From Porphyrobacter sp. (GTDB lineage: Bacteria; Pseudomonadota; Alphaproteobacteria; Sphingomonadales; Sphingomonadaceae), in assembly GCA_016125555.1 (NCBI GenBank), contig WGLN01000011.1, positions 186,001 to 250,000 on the forward strand: a stretch of 64,000 bases of DNA, in the 5' to 3' direction. Under the pieces are notes generated by a model that made no database searches, had not been told where the DNA came from, and saw only the letters and a list, made by a program, of their open reading frames with translations. Made by a program: the position numbers and the translations under genes. Within the stretch, counting starts at the first letter, position 1. Each line of letters begins with the position of its first letter. Shown piece after piece: positions 43,426-53,242 of this stretch.

Positions 43426-45387
43426 TCAGCTACCCACCGCGGCGGTGAGGCCCTGGACGTGTTCCGCCCCTTCGACGATCTCGGTGCTCGAGGGTTTCAG
43501 CGCATCGCCGAGCGGCTCGGCGCGCCCGCCGATGCATTCGGCAAGGAAGTTCTCGGCGATGGCGAAGAAGGCGATGTTGTTCTCGGGCCGCGCGAAGCCG
43601 TGGCCCTCGTCGGGGTAGAGGACGTAGGTGACGGGAATCCCGGCCTGCTTCATCGCGCCGACGATCTGGTCGCTTTCGGCCTGTTTCACGCGCGGGTCGT
43701 TCGCCCCTTGCGCGATCAGCAGCGGCTTGGTGATCCGGTCGGCCTTGTAGAGCGGGCTCGCGGCGCGCAGCAGGGCGCGGCCTTCCTCGGTCGAGGGATT
43801 GCCCATGCGTTCATGGAAGATCTTCACCATCGGCGCCCAATAGGGCGGGATGGTCTCCAGCAGGGTTTCGAGATTGGAAGGCCCGACGATGTCCACCCCG
43901 CAGGCGAAGGTCTCGGGCGTGAAGGCGAGGCCCGCCAGCGTCGCGTAGCCGCCATAGGAGCCGCCCATGATCGCGACCTTGTCCTTCTGCGCGATTCCGC
44001 GCTCGACCGCCCATTCGACCGCGTCGATCAGGTCGTCGTGCATCTTCAGCCCCCACTGCTTGTTGGCGGCGTTGAGGAAGGCCTTGCCGAAGCCCGTCGA
44101 TCCGCGGAAGTTGACGCTCAGCACCGCATATCCGCGGTTGGCGAGCATCTGGTGTCCCGGGTTGAACCCATATCCGTCGCGCGCCCAGGGGCCGCCGTGG
44201 ACCAGCAGCACCATCGGCACCGGCGCATCGGGCACCCCGTCGCCATCGGCATCGCTGCCCGGCGGCAGGGTCAGGTAGGAGGGCAGGGTCAGACCGTCGC
44301 GGCTGGCGATCTCGACCGGGTGCATCGGCTGGAGCGGCATGCCTTCCAGCTCGGGCCGCGAGACATAGAAGGGGGTGAGCGTCGCGGCCTTGCGGTCGTA
44401 GATGTAGGTCGCGACCGGCTTTGTCAGCGGATCGTTGCCGATGATCCAGATGCTGTCGTCGTCGGTGCGGCTGGTCACCGCGAAATCGCCCTCGAGCCGC
44501 TCGCCCAGCCAGGCGAGCGAGGCGGCGGTCTCGGGATCGCTCGCGGTCCAGCGGGTGGTGAGATAGGTGGTCGCCCAGGCCTCGACTTCGCCGGTGGCGG
44601 GGTCGCGCAGGGTGCTGCCGATGTCGGCCTTGTCGTCCTCGGCGATCAGGCGGCGCGCGCCTGTGGCGGTGTCCTGCGCGAACAGCGCCGCGGTGTTCCG
44701 CCCGCGGCTGTCGATCCAGTAGAGCGTCCCGCCGTCGGCGGTGTAGCCCGCCGGACTGGTCGTGATCGAATCCTCCATCGCGGTGGTTTCGAAAGGCTCG
44801 GCTTCGACCGTCCCGTCGCTCACCCGGAAATAGTCGGTCCCGCCGGCCGCGTTCTGGCGCATCGCCATGCGCAGGGTCAGGCTGTCGTCGGCCAGAAAAC
44901 GGGCATAGGCATTGTTCTCGAGCACCAGCTTCAACTGGCCGCTGGCGAGATCGAGCATATGGATGTCGTGCCATTGCGGATCGCGGTTGTTGATGCCGAG
45001 CAGCAGCTTGTCCTTGATGGTGTGCGAGGCGGCGACGAGCTGGACGCGGGTGTTCTCGAAAGGCGTGACGGTGGTTTCCGCGCCGCTCGCCACGTCGATG
45101 CGGTAGAGCAGGAAGTTCTCGTCCCCGGCCTTGTCCTGGATGTACATGACGGCGCGCGAATCCGGCGCCCAGAAGTGCTGGCGGATCGGGCGGTCGGTGG
45201 CGCCGGTCATGGCGCGCGCTGCTTCCGGCTCATCGACGGGCGCAATCCAGATGTTGAGCACGCCGTCCTTCGGCGCGAGCCAGCTCAGCCACTTGCCGTC
45301 GGGGCTGATCTGCCCCTGCGCCCGGGTCGGATTGCCGAACAGGGCGTCGCGCGGGATCAGGGGGGTCTGTTCAGGGGAAGAGGTCAT
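43426..45387 (-). CDS. S9 family peptidase (prolyl oligopeptidase/acylaminoacyl-peptidase type)
   Basis: 653-residue serine peptidase with an N-terminal beta-propeller (about residues 20-370) and a C-terminal alpha/beta hydrolase domain. The nucleophile is in MGGSYGGYATLAGL, the Asp in QGANDPRVKQ and the His in DEGHGFARPEN. No signal peptide, so it is cytosolic. The start at ATG 45387 has GGAGCCCCG upstream; an earlier GTG-type start at 45426 would add 13 residues. Confidence 0.94.
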   Translation of the reverse strand: MTSSPEQTPLIPRDALFGNPTRAQGQISPDGKWLSWLAPKDGVLNIWIAPVDEPEAARAMTGATDRPIRQHFWAPDSRAVMYIQDKAGDENFLLYRIDVASGAETTVTPFENTRVQLVAASHTIKDKLLLGINNRDPQWHDIHMLDLASGQLKLVLENNAYARFLADDSLTLRMAMRQNAAGGTDYFRVSDGTVEAEPFETTAMEDSITTSPAGYTADGGTLYWIDSRGRNTAALFAQDTATGARRLIAEDDKADIGSTLRDPATGEVEAWATTYLTTRWTASDPETAASLAWLGERLEGDFAVTSRTDDDSIWIIGNDPLTKPVATYIYDRKAATLTPFYVSRPELEGMPLQPMHPVEIASRDGLTLPSYLTLPPGSDADGDGVPDAPVPMVLLVHGGPWARDGYGFNPGHQMLANRGYAVLSVNFRGSTGFGKAFLNAANKQWGLKMHDDLIDAVEWAVERGIAQKDKVAIMGGSYGGYATLAGLAFTPETFACGVDIVGPSNLETLLETIPPYWAPMVKIFHERMGNPSTEEGRALLRAASPLYKADRITKPLLIAQGANDPRVKQAESDQIVGAMKQAGIPVTYVLYPDEGHGFARPENNIAFFAIAENFLAECIGGRAEPLGDALKPSSTEIVEGAEHVQGLTAAVGS

Positions 45388-45459
45388 CGGGGCTCCGGGA
45401 GCTTGTGTGTTACTCCCACAATACACATGCCGGCACGCCCCGCAAGCCGCTCCGCCGGA

Positions 45460-46077
45460 TCACAGCGCCGGGTTGGCGTAATAGTGCCAGGTGAAGATCG
45501 CCATGCTCCCGCGCTGCGGCGCCCAGTCCTCGGCAAGCGCGCGGGTGGCCTTTTCCGCCGGGCGTTCGGCGAGGTCGAGCAGCCGCTTCACCCCCTCCTG
45601 CACCGCGAGGTCGCCCGCGGGCCAGATGTCGGGGCGACCCTCGGCGAACAGCAGGTAGATTTCCGCCGACCAGCGCCCGATGCCCTTGATGCGGGTGAGC
45701 AGCGCGATCGCCTCCTCGTCGTCGGCGGGCAGCGCCTCGAAATCCACCTCGCCCGCCGTCACCAGCTCGCACAAGGACCGGGCATAGGACTGCTTCTGGC
45801 GCGATAGGCCGCAGGCGCGCAGCGTGTCGAAATCGCGCTTCAGCAGGCAGGCCGGGGTGAAGTCCGGCCCCAGTTCGGCCTCCAGCTTGCCCCACATCGA
45901 AGCCGCTGCCGCGACCGAGACCTGCTGGCCGACGATGGTGCGCAGCAGGGTCTTGGTGCCGCGCGGGCGGATGCGCGCTTCGGGGTAGCCGATCCGCGCC
46001 AACTCGGCCGCCAGTCGCGGTTCGCGTGCAGCGAGACAATCGAGGTCCTCGCGCAATTTTTCCGCCGTCAGCCCCAC
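45460..46077 (-). CDS. DNA-3-methyladenine glycosylase II-like protein (AlkA, HhH-GPD)
   Basis: Base-excision repair glycosylase of 205 residues. The helix-hairpin-helix is [18 protein letters not shown], followed by the catalytic Asp in [27 protein letters not shown] is also typical. It starts most likely at GTG 46077, where AAGGA lies eight bases upstream; GTG 46083 is too close to that site. The N-terminal TATA-like domain of E. coli AlkA is absent, as in the short relatives. Divergent from the ferredoxin gene. Confidence 0.9.
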   Translation of the reverse strand: MGLTAEKLREDLDCLAAREPRLAAELARIGYPEARIRPRGTKTLLRTIVGQQVSVAAAASMWGKLEAELGPDFTPACLLKRDFDTLRACGLSRQKQSYARSLCELVTAGEVDFEALPADDEEAIALLTRIKGIGRWSAEIYLLFAEGRPDIWPAGDLAVQEGVKRLLDLAERPAEKATRALAEDWAPQRGSMAIFTWHYYANPAL

Positions 46078-46184
46078 TCGCACTTTCCTTAACTTGCACT
46101 GGCCCCAAGAGTCCCTTAGCAGCCGGGGCGACACTCTCACAGCGCACTCTCCTGCGCCCAATAGCCGAAAAGGAAGCCCGATCC

Positions 46185-46502
46185 ATGCCCAGACTGGTCG
46201 TCACCAACCGCGAAGGCGAAACCAGCGAGATTGCCGTCGAGGACGGCCTGACCGTGATGGAAGCGATCCGCGACAATGGCTTCGACGAGCTGCTGGCGCT
46301 GTGCGGCGGGTGCTGCTCGTGCGCGACCTGCCATGTCCATGTCGATGCCGCCTTCGCCGACAAGCTGCCGAAGATGAGCGAGGACGAGGACGATCTGCTC
46401 GAATCCTCCGACCACCGCGTCGCCACCAGCCGGTTGTCGTGCCAGATCCCCTTCACCGCCGAGCTCGACGGGCTGCACGTCACCATCGCTCCGGAAGATT
46501 GA
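46185..46502 (+). CDS. 2Fe-2S ferredoxin (adrenodoxin type)
   Basis: 105-residue electron carrier. Cluster cysteines are in [16 protein letters not shown] (C-x5-C-x2-C) with the distal one in RLSCQIPF near residue 86. It resembles the adrenodoxin/FdxB/ThcC class that serves cytochromes P450 and similar oxygenases, or the Isc system. No partner reductase is in the window. The start is ATG 46185, with a GGAAG-type site before it. Confidence 0.93.
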   Translation: MPRLVVTNREGETSEIAVEDGLTVMEAIRDNGFDELLALCGGCCSCATCHVHVDAAFADKLPKMSEDEDDLLESSDHRVATSRLSCQIPFTAELDGLHVTIAPED

Positions 46503-46527
46503 TCGCGGGCGGGCGGGGCGCAGTCCG

Positions 46528-46899
46528 GTGGACGCCGACCTCGCCCGTTTCCTGCGCGACGAACTGGGCCATGCGCCCGAGGGCAACGCCGCCGGGCCGT
46601 GGACCGTGCGCGGCCCCGTCTGGCTGTGGCAGGGCAGCGACGGCGCGCCCGCCAAGGGCAGCTGGTATTTCCTCACTGTCACCGGCGAGACCGCGCAGGC
46701 GATCCGGGCCGCTGCCGCCAAAGCCGATGCCTGGGGATCGGTGAGGGTCGAGGTCACCATCGGCGGCACGACATGGCGCACCTCGCTGTTCCCCTCGAAA
46801 CAGGCCGGCGGCTGGCTACTCCCGCTCAAGGCTGCGGTGCGCAAGGCGGAAAAGATCGCGGAAGGCGGCGAAGTCGAGGCGCTGCTGGCGCTGGCGTGA
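46528..46899 (+). CDS. DUF1905 domain protein
   Basis: 123 residues starting at GTG 46528, 26 bases after the ferredoxin stop. The DUF1905 core is visible in VWLWQGSDGAPAKGSWYFL, GSVRVEVTIGGTTWRTSLFP and GGWLLPLKAAVRKAEKIAEG. The family forms a small beta-barrel of unknown function, often fused to YdeI-type domains; none is fused here. Confidence 0.85.
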   Translation: MDADLARFLRDELGHAPEGNAAGPWTVRGPVWLWQGSDGAPAKGSWYFLTVTGETAQAIRAAAAKADAWGSVRVEVTIGGTTWRTSLFPSKQAGGWLLPLKAAVRKAEKIAEGGEVEALLALA

Positions 46900-46946
46900 G
46901 GACTTGGACATTGCGGCCTGCCGCCCGAGCGCCTAACTCTCGCCCC

Positions 46947-47975
46947 ATGAACATCACGCGCCCCTTCGGCGACACGCTCGCCCTGATCGGCAACACCCCC
47001 CTCGTGCGCCTCGCCGGGCCCAGCGAAGCGGCGGGCTGCGACATCTGGGGCAAGTGCGAATTCGCCAATCCCGGCTCCTCGGTGAAGGACCGCGCCGCGC
47101 TCTACATCATCCGCGACGCCGAGGCGCGCGGGGAGCTCCAGCCCGGTGGCACGGTGGTCGAGGGGACGGCGGGCAACACCGGCATCGGGATCGCGCTGGT
47201 GGCCAATGCACGGGGCTACAAGACGATCATCGTCATGCCCGACAACCAGTCCAAGGAGAAGATGGACACGCTGCGCGCGCTGGGCGCCGAGCTGGTGCTG
47301 GTGCCGCCCACCAAGTTCGCCAATCCGGGCCACTTCGTCCACACCAGCCGCCGCCTCGCCGAGGAGACTCCGGGCGCGGTGTGGGCCAACCAGTTCGACA
47401 ACATCGCCAACCGCCGCGCCCATATCGAGGGCACCGCGCCCGAGATCTGGGAGCAGACCGGCGGGCGGATCGACGGTTTCACCTGCGCGGCGGGCACCGG
47501 CGGGACGATCGCCGGGGTGGGCCTCGGCCTCAAGGCCTTCGACGAGAATATCCGCATCGCCCTGACTGACCCGCATGGCGCGGCGCTCTACAACTACTTC
47601 GCGCATGGCGAACTGAAGGCCGAAGGCTCCTCGGTCGCCGAGGGAATCGGGCAGGGGCGCATCACCGCCAATCTCGAAGGCGCGCCGATCGACACGCAAT
47701 ACCGCATCTCGGACGAGGAAGGCCTGCACTGGGTCGCGCGCCTGCTGCGCGAGGAGGGGCTGTGCCTCGGCCTGTCCTCGGGCATCAATGTCGCGGGGGC
47801 GGTGATGCTCGGCAAGGAACTGGTCGCCGAGGGACGCGAGAACCCGCAGGTCGTCACCATCCTGTGCGACACCGGCTTCCGCTATCTCTCGACGCTCTAC
47901 AATCCCGAATGGCTGGCCGCCAAGCGCCTGCCGGTGTTCGACTGGCTGACGCGTCCGGCGGAGAGCGCGGCATGA
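46947..47975 (+). CDS. cysK: Cysteine synthase A
   Basis: PLP enzyme making cysteine from O-acetylserine and sulfide. The PLP lysine is in NPGSSVKDRAALYII, the phosphate loop GTAGNTGIGIA and GTGGTIAGVGLGL. Length is 342 residues, slightly long for the family. The ATG at 46947 lies in a 47-base gap after the DUF1905 gene. Its stop overlaps the next membrane-protein gene (ATGA at 47972). Confidence 0.93.
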   Translation: MNITRPFGDTLALIGNTPLVRLAGPSEAAGCDIWGKCEFANPGSSVKDRAALYIIRDAEARGELQPGGTVVEGTAGNTGIGIALVANARGYKTIIVMPDNQSKEKMDTLRALGAELVLVPPTKFANPGHFVHTSRRLAEETPGAVWANQFDNIANRRAHIEGTAPEIWEQTGGRIDGFTCAAGTGGTIAGVGLGLKAFDENIRIALTDPHGAALYNYFAHGELKAEGSSVAEGIGQGRITANLEGAPIDTQYRISDEEGLHWVARLLREEGLCLGLSSGINVAGAVMLGKELVAEGRENPQVVTILCDTGFRYLSTLYNPEWLAAKRLPVFDWLTRPAESAA

Positions 47976-48397
47976 CCCGCGCATCGCTGATGGCGCGGCT
48001 GCGGGCGATGACCCAGCGCAGCCTCTACCGCCCGGCGCGGGGAGAGCTTTCGGCCAGCGGTGACCTGCTGCGCGAGCCCGAGCCGCCCACGCCGCCCAAC
48101 GAGGCGCGCCGGGAGGCGGTGCAGCGGCTCCAGGTCGGCATCTTCGGGATCGCGGCGATGCTCCTGCTCGTCGGGCTGGCCAGCATCATCGGCAGCCAGG
48201 CCGACATCATCGAGGAGGCCGCGGTGCCCGAGGCCGCGCCGACCACCGAGCCGAGCCCCGCCCCGACCCAGGCCAATCCGCTCGCCGATGCCGGCGTCGT
48301 GCCCGACATCGGCGCCGATCCGAGCCCCGCGCCGAGCGTGCCGCTCGACCTGCCGCCGCCCGCCGCGCCCTCGGGCAATGCCGCGCCTTCGCGGTAG
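47972..48397 (+). CDS. Hypothetical single-span membrane protein with Pro/Ala-rich tail
   Basis: 141 residues: a basic N-terminus, one membrane helix (about residues 53-74, LQVGIFGIAAMLLLVGLASI) and a Pro/Ala-rich extracytoplasmic tail. It starts in an ATGA overlap with cysK and its end overlaps the next lipoprotein gene by 20 bases. Relatives upstream of mraZ clusters carry similar unnamed proteins. No domain recognised. Confidence 0.75.
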   Translation: MTRASLMARLRAMTQRSLYRPARGELSASGDLLREPEPPTPPNEARREAVQRLQVGIFGIAAMLLLVGLASIIGSQADIIEEAAVPEAAPTTEPSPAPTQANPLADAGVVPDIGADPSPAPSVPLDLPPPAAPSGNAAPSR

Positions 48398-49163
48398 CCT
48401 CGCTGCGCTGCTCGCCGGCGCGCTGCTGGCACTTGCCGGATGCGGCAGCGGGGCGGCGCCCGCGGCACGGACCGGTGAGGCGACGCCGTCCGCGGAGAAG
48501 CCGCCGCTCGGGCTGATGACCAGCCTGCCGCTCTACTGTCCGCTCGGCGCCGATCTCGCCGCGCTGGCCGCGCCCGATGCCGCGCCGCCGTGGCAGCGCA
48601 AGCTGCTGGCGCGCGGCCATGCGCTGGTGCCGCTCGACACGCTCACGCCGATTCCCGGCCCCACTCCCGGAGCGCCCGAAACCGATCCGCTCGCCGGGCT
48701 CGATCGGCTCGCGGTGATCCAGCCGCGCGGGCTCTCGCCGGCGGACAATGTCGCGCTCGATGAATGGGTGCGCCGCGGCGGCCGGCTGCTGCTGGTGCTC
48801 GACCCGGCGCTGACCGGCGATTACGACCTCTCGCTCGGCGATCCGCGGCGCCCTGTCGACACGGCGCTGATCCCGCCGGTGGTGGAGCGGTGGGGGCTCT
48901 CTGTCGCCTTTCCCGACCCCGACAGCGCCCCGACGACCACCGCGCTGCCCGGCGGGGGTGCGCTGCCGCTCGCGCTTCCCGGCATCGTTTCGATCAAGGC
49001 CGCAGTGGCAGACCGCTGCCGGGGGGGCAGGGCGCTGGTGACGTGCGCGGTAGGCAAGGGGCGGGTGACGCTGCTCGCCGATGCGGCGGTGTTCGAGCAC
49101 CGCGAACTTGCGGGCGAGGGCGGCGCAAAGCTCGCGGCGCTGCTCGCCGCCGCCTTCGACTAA
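48378..49163 (+). CDS. Hypothetical lipoprotein, possibly GldG/DUF4350-like
   Basis: 261 residues with lipoprotein signal GSLAALLAGALLALAGC (Cys near residue 22). The middle reads LDEWVRRGGRLLLVLDPALT, which recalls GldG/DUF4350-type proteins, but the match is weak. It overlaps the preceding gene by 20 bases, so coupling is likely. It is the last gene before the mraZ upstream region. Confidence 0.7.
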   Translation: MPRLRGSLAALLAGALLALAGCGSGAAPAARTGEATPSAEKPPLGLMTSLPLYCPLGADLAALAAPDAAPPWQRKLLARGHALVPLDTLTPIPGPTPGAPETDPLAGLDRLAVIQPRGLSPADNVALDEWVRRGGRLLLVLDPALTGDYDLSLGDPRRPVDTALIPPVVERWGLSVAFPDPDSAPTTTALPGGGALPLALPGIVSIKAAVADRCRGGRALVTCAVGKGRVTLLADAAVFEHRELAGEGGAKLAALLAAAFD

Positions 49164-49543
49164 GCGCCTCCGGGGAAATCACGGGAAAGCGGGGACTCGC
49201 GGGCTGGGAAATCCCGGGAGGGGCAGGATTCCGGCACGATTTCGCGAGCTTCGGCGGGCAAGTTCATACGAAAACCGCACCTCGATAAGGCGGTGAACCT
49301 AAGAAAAATCAACTATTTGCCTAGTTTTCCCGCAAAATCCCCGAAAAACCCCTTCCATCCCGCCAGCTTCCCCGATATTACCACAGTCCATCGAACATGC
49401 CTGTTTGCAACGCGTTCGGCCCGGTCGGTCGGCGCGCCGCCCGCGCTTGGCCGCGAGCGGCGACGGGGAAGGCATGTCCGGTTGTCGCGCCGGTCCTGCT
49501 CGGGGGCCGGGTCGGACAAGGGGCTTGGAGGGGATCGGCGCAA
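49164..49543. other. 380-base non-coding region upstream of mraZ
   Basis: No credible gene was seen. The left part (49172-49219) has five GGGA-type repeats. The middle (49300-49390) is the most AT-rich stretch of the neighbourhood and contains TTTTCCCGCAAAATCCCCG, i.e. GGGA-type repeats on the other strand. It presumably holds the promoter and regulatory sites of the division and wall cluster. Confidence 0.6.
49172..49219 (+). promoter_or_regulatory. Candidate MraZ-binding direct repeats
   Basis: GGGA cores occur at 49173, 49183, 49192, 49206 and 49216, mostly 9-10 bases apart. E. coli MraZ binds direct TGGGN repeats with a 10-base period. One of the copies here is an exact TGGGA. The set lies about 330 bases before the mraZ start, farther than in E. 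coli. Confidence 0.4.
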
Positions 49544-50035
49544 GTGTCGGGTTTCGGAGGATATAGCGGCCAAGCCTACTCGCCCGCCGGCGACAAGGGC
49601 CGCTTCGTCCTGCCCGCCGCCTTCCGCAAGGCGGTGAAGGACAGCTCCGCGGGCAACCGCGTGCTGTGCCTCGCCGCGCACGACCGCTTCGACTGCCTCG
49701 TCGGCTTCGGCCTGTCGCGCACCGAACAGCTCCACGCCCAGCTCGACCGCGAGGAAGAACGCGCGATCCGCCTCGGGCTGCCGGATTTCGACCGCGAGGT
49801 GCGCGCCCAGCAATTGTTCGGCTTCGAACAGCTGCCCTTCGACGATTCGGGGCGCTTCGTGATGCCCGAGCATCTCCGCGACCTCGGCCATGTAGAGGAC
49901 GGGCTCTACTTCCAGGGCGCGGGCGAGTTCTTCTTCATCTGGAACCCCGCCGAACTGGCGCGCATGGGCCCCGAGTGGAAGGGCGCGCAGGCGGCCTGCG
50001 CCAAGCTGATCGCCGGCGCGAAGAAGGGGGCGTGA
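49544..50035 (+). CDS. mraZ: Transcriptional regulator MraZ
   Basis: Ring-forming DNA-binding regulator of the division and wall cluster. 163 residues with two AbrB-like SpoVT halves; the conserved [15 protein letters not shown] and the second copy [15 protein letters not shown] are visible. The start is GTG 49544 with GGAGGGG upstream. Its stop overlaps the rsmH start (TGATG). It probably represses its own operon. Confidence 0.94.
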   Translation: MSGFGGYSGQAYSPAGDKGRFVLPAAFRKAVKDSSAGNRVLCLAAHDRFDCLVGFGLSRTEQLHAQLDREEERAIRLGLPDFDREVRAQQLFGFEQLPFDDSGRFVMPEHLRDLGHVEDGLYFQGAGEFFFIWNPAELARMGPEWKGAQAACAKLIAGAKKGA

Positions 50036-50976
50036 TGACCGACGCGCCCCACATCCCCGTGCTGCTGGGCGAAGTGATCGCCGCGATCCAGCCGCGCCCC
50101 GGCATGACCATCGTCGATGCGACCTTCGGCGCGGGCGGCTATTCGCTCGCGCTGCTCGAGGCGGGCGCGAACGTCCACGCTTTCGACCGCGATCCCGACG
50201 CGATTGCCGCCGGACAGGCTTTGGTCGCACGCTTCGACGGTCGGCTCACCCTCCATGCCGCGCGCTTCTCGCAGATGCGCGAGGAACTCGCCGCGCTCGG
50301 CATTGCCGGTGTCGACGCGGTGGTGATGGACATCGGCGTTTCCTCGATGCAGCTCGACCAGGGGGAGCGCGGCTTTGCCTTCATGCAGGACGGGCCGCTC
50401 GACATGCGCATGAGCCAGGCCGGGGAAAGCGCCGCCGATTTCCTCAACACCGCCGACGAGCAAGCCATCGCCGACGTCATCTACCGCTACGGCGAGGAGC
50501 GCCAGTCGCGCCGGGTCGCCCGCGCCATCGTCGCCGCGCGCCCGCTGGCGACTACCGGCGAGCTCGCCCGGGTGGTGCGCCGCGCATTGGGCTACAAGCC
50601 CCACGACAAGAAGGACCCCGCGACCCGCACCTTCCAGGCGGTACGCATCCACGTCAATGACGAGCTGGGCGAACTCGAGGCCGGCCTCGCCGCCGCCGAG
50701 GCGCTGCTGGTGGAGGGCGGGGTGCTCGCGGTGGTCAGCTTCCACAGCCTCGAGGACCGCATCGTCAAGCAGTTCCTCAAGGCGGCGAGCGGCGCGGGGC
50801 GTGCGATCTCGCGCCACCTCCCCGGCGAAGTCCCCGGCCCGTCCCCCACCTTCGCGCAGGTTTCCAAGGCGATCCGTCCTTCCGAGGCCGAGACGCTGCG
50901 CAACCCGCGCGCCCGTTCGTCCACCCTGCGCCATGCGATCCGCACCGGCGCCCCTGCAAGGAGCATCGCGGCATGA
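50035..50976 (+). CDS. rsmH: 16S rRNA (cytosine(1402)-N4)-methyltransferase RsmH
   Basis: SAM-dependent methyltransferase modifying C1402 of 16S rRNA. 313 residues; the conserved start [10 protein letters not shown], the SAM-binding [15 protein letters not shown], and [13 protein letters not shown] and DGPLDMRM are present. It overlaps mraZ and ftsL (ATGA at 50973). Confidence 0.96.
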   Translation: MTDAPHIPVLLGEVIAAIQPRPGMTIVDATFGAGGYSLALLEAGANVHAFDRDPDAIAAGQALVARFDGRLTLHAARFSQMREELAALGIAGVDAVVMDIGVSSMQLDQGERGFAFMQDGPLDMRMSQAGESAADFLNTADEQAIADVIYRYGEERQSRRVARAIVAARPLATTGELARVVRRALGYKPHDKKDPATRTFQAVRIHVNDELGELEAGLAAAEALLVEGGVLAVVSFHSLEDRIVKQFLKAASGAGRAISRHLPGEVPGPSPTFAQVSKAIRPSEAETLRNPRARSSTLRHAIRTGAPARSIAA

Positions 50977-51518
50977 TGATGACCGCCGTTCAGGCGCGGC
51001 AACTGGGGTGGGCGGCGGTGCTGGCCGTGTGCCTCGCGCTGGTCGTCGCGCTGAGTTTCAAGGTTCACGCCGTGCGCAGCGAGGTGCTGCTCGCCGAGCG
51101 CCAGATCCTTTCGATCAAGCGCGAGACGATGCTGCTCGAGACCGAGTACGAGACCCGCGCCAGCCAGCGCCAGCTGGCGGCGTGGAATGCGGTCGAGTTC
51201 GGCTACGAGGCGCCCCGCGCCGACCAGTTCCTGTCCGGCCCCCGCGAACTCGCCGCGCTCGGCCAGCGCCGCGGGGCCGATGCGCCTGCGCCGATCATGC
51301 TCGCCCGCGCCGATGCCGAGGACGCGTCCGGCGCGACCGGCGATCCCGCGCCGATGCGCTCGCCGGTCTCGGGCGCGCCGGTGACGCTCGCCTCCGCTTC
51401 GAGCGAGAAGGACGCGGGCCAGGTCTTCACCGAGGCTTTCGGCGACTTCCTCATTGATGCGTCCCCGATCCGCGCCGCACAGGCCAAGACGATCAGCGCC
51501 AAGGGGCTCGGCGAATGA
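50973..51518 (+). CDS. ftsL: Cell division protein FtsL
   Basis: Bitopic divisome protein that with FtsB and FtsQ activates FtsWI. 181 residues: a membrane helix (about residues 12-30, [17 protein letters not shown]), then a coiled-coil-like segment ([15 protein letters not shown]). The last ~110 residues are Ala/Pro/Ser-rich, longer than in E. coli FtsL. Identity rests mostly on position between rsmH and ftsI. It overlaps both neighbours (ATGA). Confidence 0.85.
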   Translation: MMMTAVQARQLGWAAVLAVCLALVVALSFKVHAVRSEVLLAERQILSIKRETMLLETEYETRASQRQLAAWNAVEFGYEAPRADQFLSGPRELAALGQRRGADAPAPIMLARADAEDASGATGDPAPMRSPVSGAPVTLASASSEKDAGQVFTEAFGDFLIDASPIRAAQAKTISAKGLGE

Positions 51519-53242
51519 CCGCGATGGCTGCCGTCGCAGCCGTCCCCTCGATCCCGGCCGCACGTGTCCAGCGGGTCAACCTGCGCGCGCGGTTGCTGTG
51601 GACCGCCCGCTTCCGGGTGCTGTGGGTGGCGCTCGGCTTCGCGCTGGTGACGCTGACCGCGCTGGTGCGGATCGTCTCGCTGGCGACCGCCGGCCATGCG
51701 CCGCAATACACCAGCCTCGAGGAGGCGCTGCTCCCCCCGCGCGGCGAGATCACCGATCGCAACGGCGTGCCGCTGGCGCGCGCCTTTCCCGCCTATGCCC
51801 TGTGGTTCGATCCGCGCGCGATGGGCGACGACGGTTCGCCGCTGGTGCACAGCCCGCAAGAAGTCGCGCGCGAGCTCAAGGCGATCTTCCCCGATATCGA
51901 CGAGGGCCGCATGGCCGCGCGGCTCGCCTCGGGCCGCCCGGGCTACCTGCGCCGCCGCATCCTTCCCGAGGAGGCCAACAAGGTCTTCGCGCTCGGCGAG
52001 GTCGCGCTCGAGATCCCGCGCGAGACCGACCGCCACTATCCGCAGGGCACGCTCGCCGCGCACGTGCTGGGCTATGTGGTCGAGGACCGGGGCGGGCGCC
52101 TCGGCATGGAGGAGGTGCTCGACAAGCGGCTCACCGATCCCGACCTGCGCGGCGAGCCGGTGCCGCTCTCGATCGACGTGCGCGTCCAGGGCGCGCTCGA
52201 GGACGAGCTGATGCGCGGGATGCTCGAGACCAACGCGATCGGCGCGGCGGGCATCGTGCTCGATGTCGACACGGGCGAGGTCATGGCGATGGCGAGCCTG
52301 CCGTCCTTCGACCCCAACGTGGCGGGCGCGAGCGGGGCGAAGAACGTCTTCAACCGCGCCACCAACGGGGTCTACGAGCTGGGCTCGACCTTCAAGCCGC
52401 TGACCGTGGCGGCGGCGATGGATGCGGGCGTGGTGCGCGACCTTTCCAAGGAGTGGAACGCCGAGCCGGTGCAGGTCGGGCGGCGCACCATCCACGACCT
52501 GCATTCGAAGGGCGCGACCCTCAACGTGCCGCAGGCGCTGGTCTATTCCTCCAACACCGTCACCGCGCGGGTCGCCGACGAACTGGGGGCGGAACGTCTG
52601 CGCCGCGCCATGATTGATCTCGGCATGGACCGCCGTCCCTTCATCGAGCTGCCGGCGCGCGGCAAGCCGCTCTTCCCTGCGGGCGACTGGAGCCGCATCA
52701 CCAACATGACGGTGGGCTTCGGCCACGGCCTCGCGGTGAGCCCGCTGCACCTCGCCTCGGCCTATGCGGCGATGGTCAACGGCGGGATCTGGCGGCCCGC
52801 GACCCTGATGAAGATCGATCCCGCCGATGCGCCCCGCGGACGGCGTGTGTTCAAGGAATCGACCTCCTCGCGGATGCGCCAGCTGCTGCGCATGATCGCC
52901 CTTTACGGCACCGGGCGCAGCGCCGATGCGCCAGGCTACCGGATCGGCGGCAAGACCGGCTCGGCGGAAAAGGCGGGCGTCGGCGGCTATCGCAAGACCG
53001 CGCTGATCTCCTCCTTTGCCGCCGCCTTCCCGATGGATGCGCCGCGCTATGTCGTGGTGGCGGTGATCGACGAGCCCAAGGGCACCGTTGCCAGCTCGTT
53101 CCAGCGCACTGCCGCCTTCACCGCCGCGCCGGTGGTGGGCCGGCTCGTGCCGCGGATCGGCCCGATGCTCGGCGTCCAGCCCGATGCGCACCGCGACGTC
53201 GACATTTCCGACCTGCGCTATCTCGTGGACAAGGGCGAATGA
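51515..53242 (+). CDS. ftsI: FtsI, division-specific peptidoglycan transpeptidase (PBP3)
   Basis: Class B penicillin-binding protein; 575 residues with one N-terminal helix, a dimerisation domain (~75-240) and a transpeptidase domain. Active-site motifs: STFK in ELGSTFKPLTVA, SSN in VYSSNTVTARVA and KTG in GGKTGSAEKAG. It crosslinks septal wall with FtsW. The start overlaps ftsL and the stop overlaps murE (ATGA). Confidence 0.95.
   Translation: MTAMAAVAAVPSIPAARVQRVNLRARLLWTARFRVLWVALGFALVTLTALVRIVSLATAGHAPQYTSLEEALLPPRGEITDRNGVPLARAFPAYALWFDPRAMGDDGSPLVHSPQEVARELKAIFPDIDEGRMAARLASGRPGYLRRRILPEEANKVFALGEVALEIPRETDRHYPQGTLAAHVLGYVVEDRGGRLGMEEVLDKRLTDPDLRGEPVPLSIDVRVQGALEDELMRGMLETNAIGAAGIVLDVDTGEVMAMASLPSFDPNVAGASGAKNVFNRATNGVYELGSTFKPLTVAAAMDAGVVRDLSKEWNAEPVQVGRRTIHDLHSKGATLNVPQALVYSSNTVTARVADELGAERLRRAMIDLGMDRRPFIELPARGKPLFPAGDWSRITNMTVGFGHGLAVSPLHLASAYAAMVNGGIWRPATLMKIDPADAPRGRRVFKESTSSRMRQLLRMIALYGTGRSADAPGYRIGGKTGSAEKAGVGGYRKTALISSFAAAFPMDAPRYVVVAVIDEPKGTVASSFQRTAAFTAAPVVGRLVPRIGPMLGVQPDAHRDVDISDLRYLVDKGE

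Noticed and set aside
43459..45807. 782-codon frame antisense to the S9 peptidase
   Set aside because: Its Asp/Arg/His-rich composition is the mirror of high-GC coding; the peptidase motifs are on the other strand.
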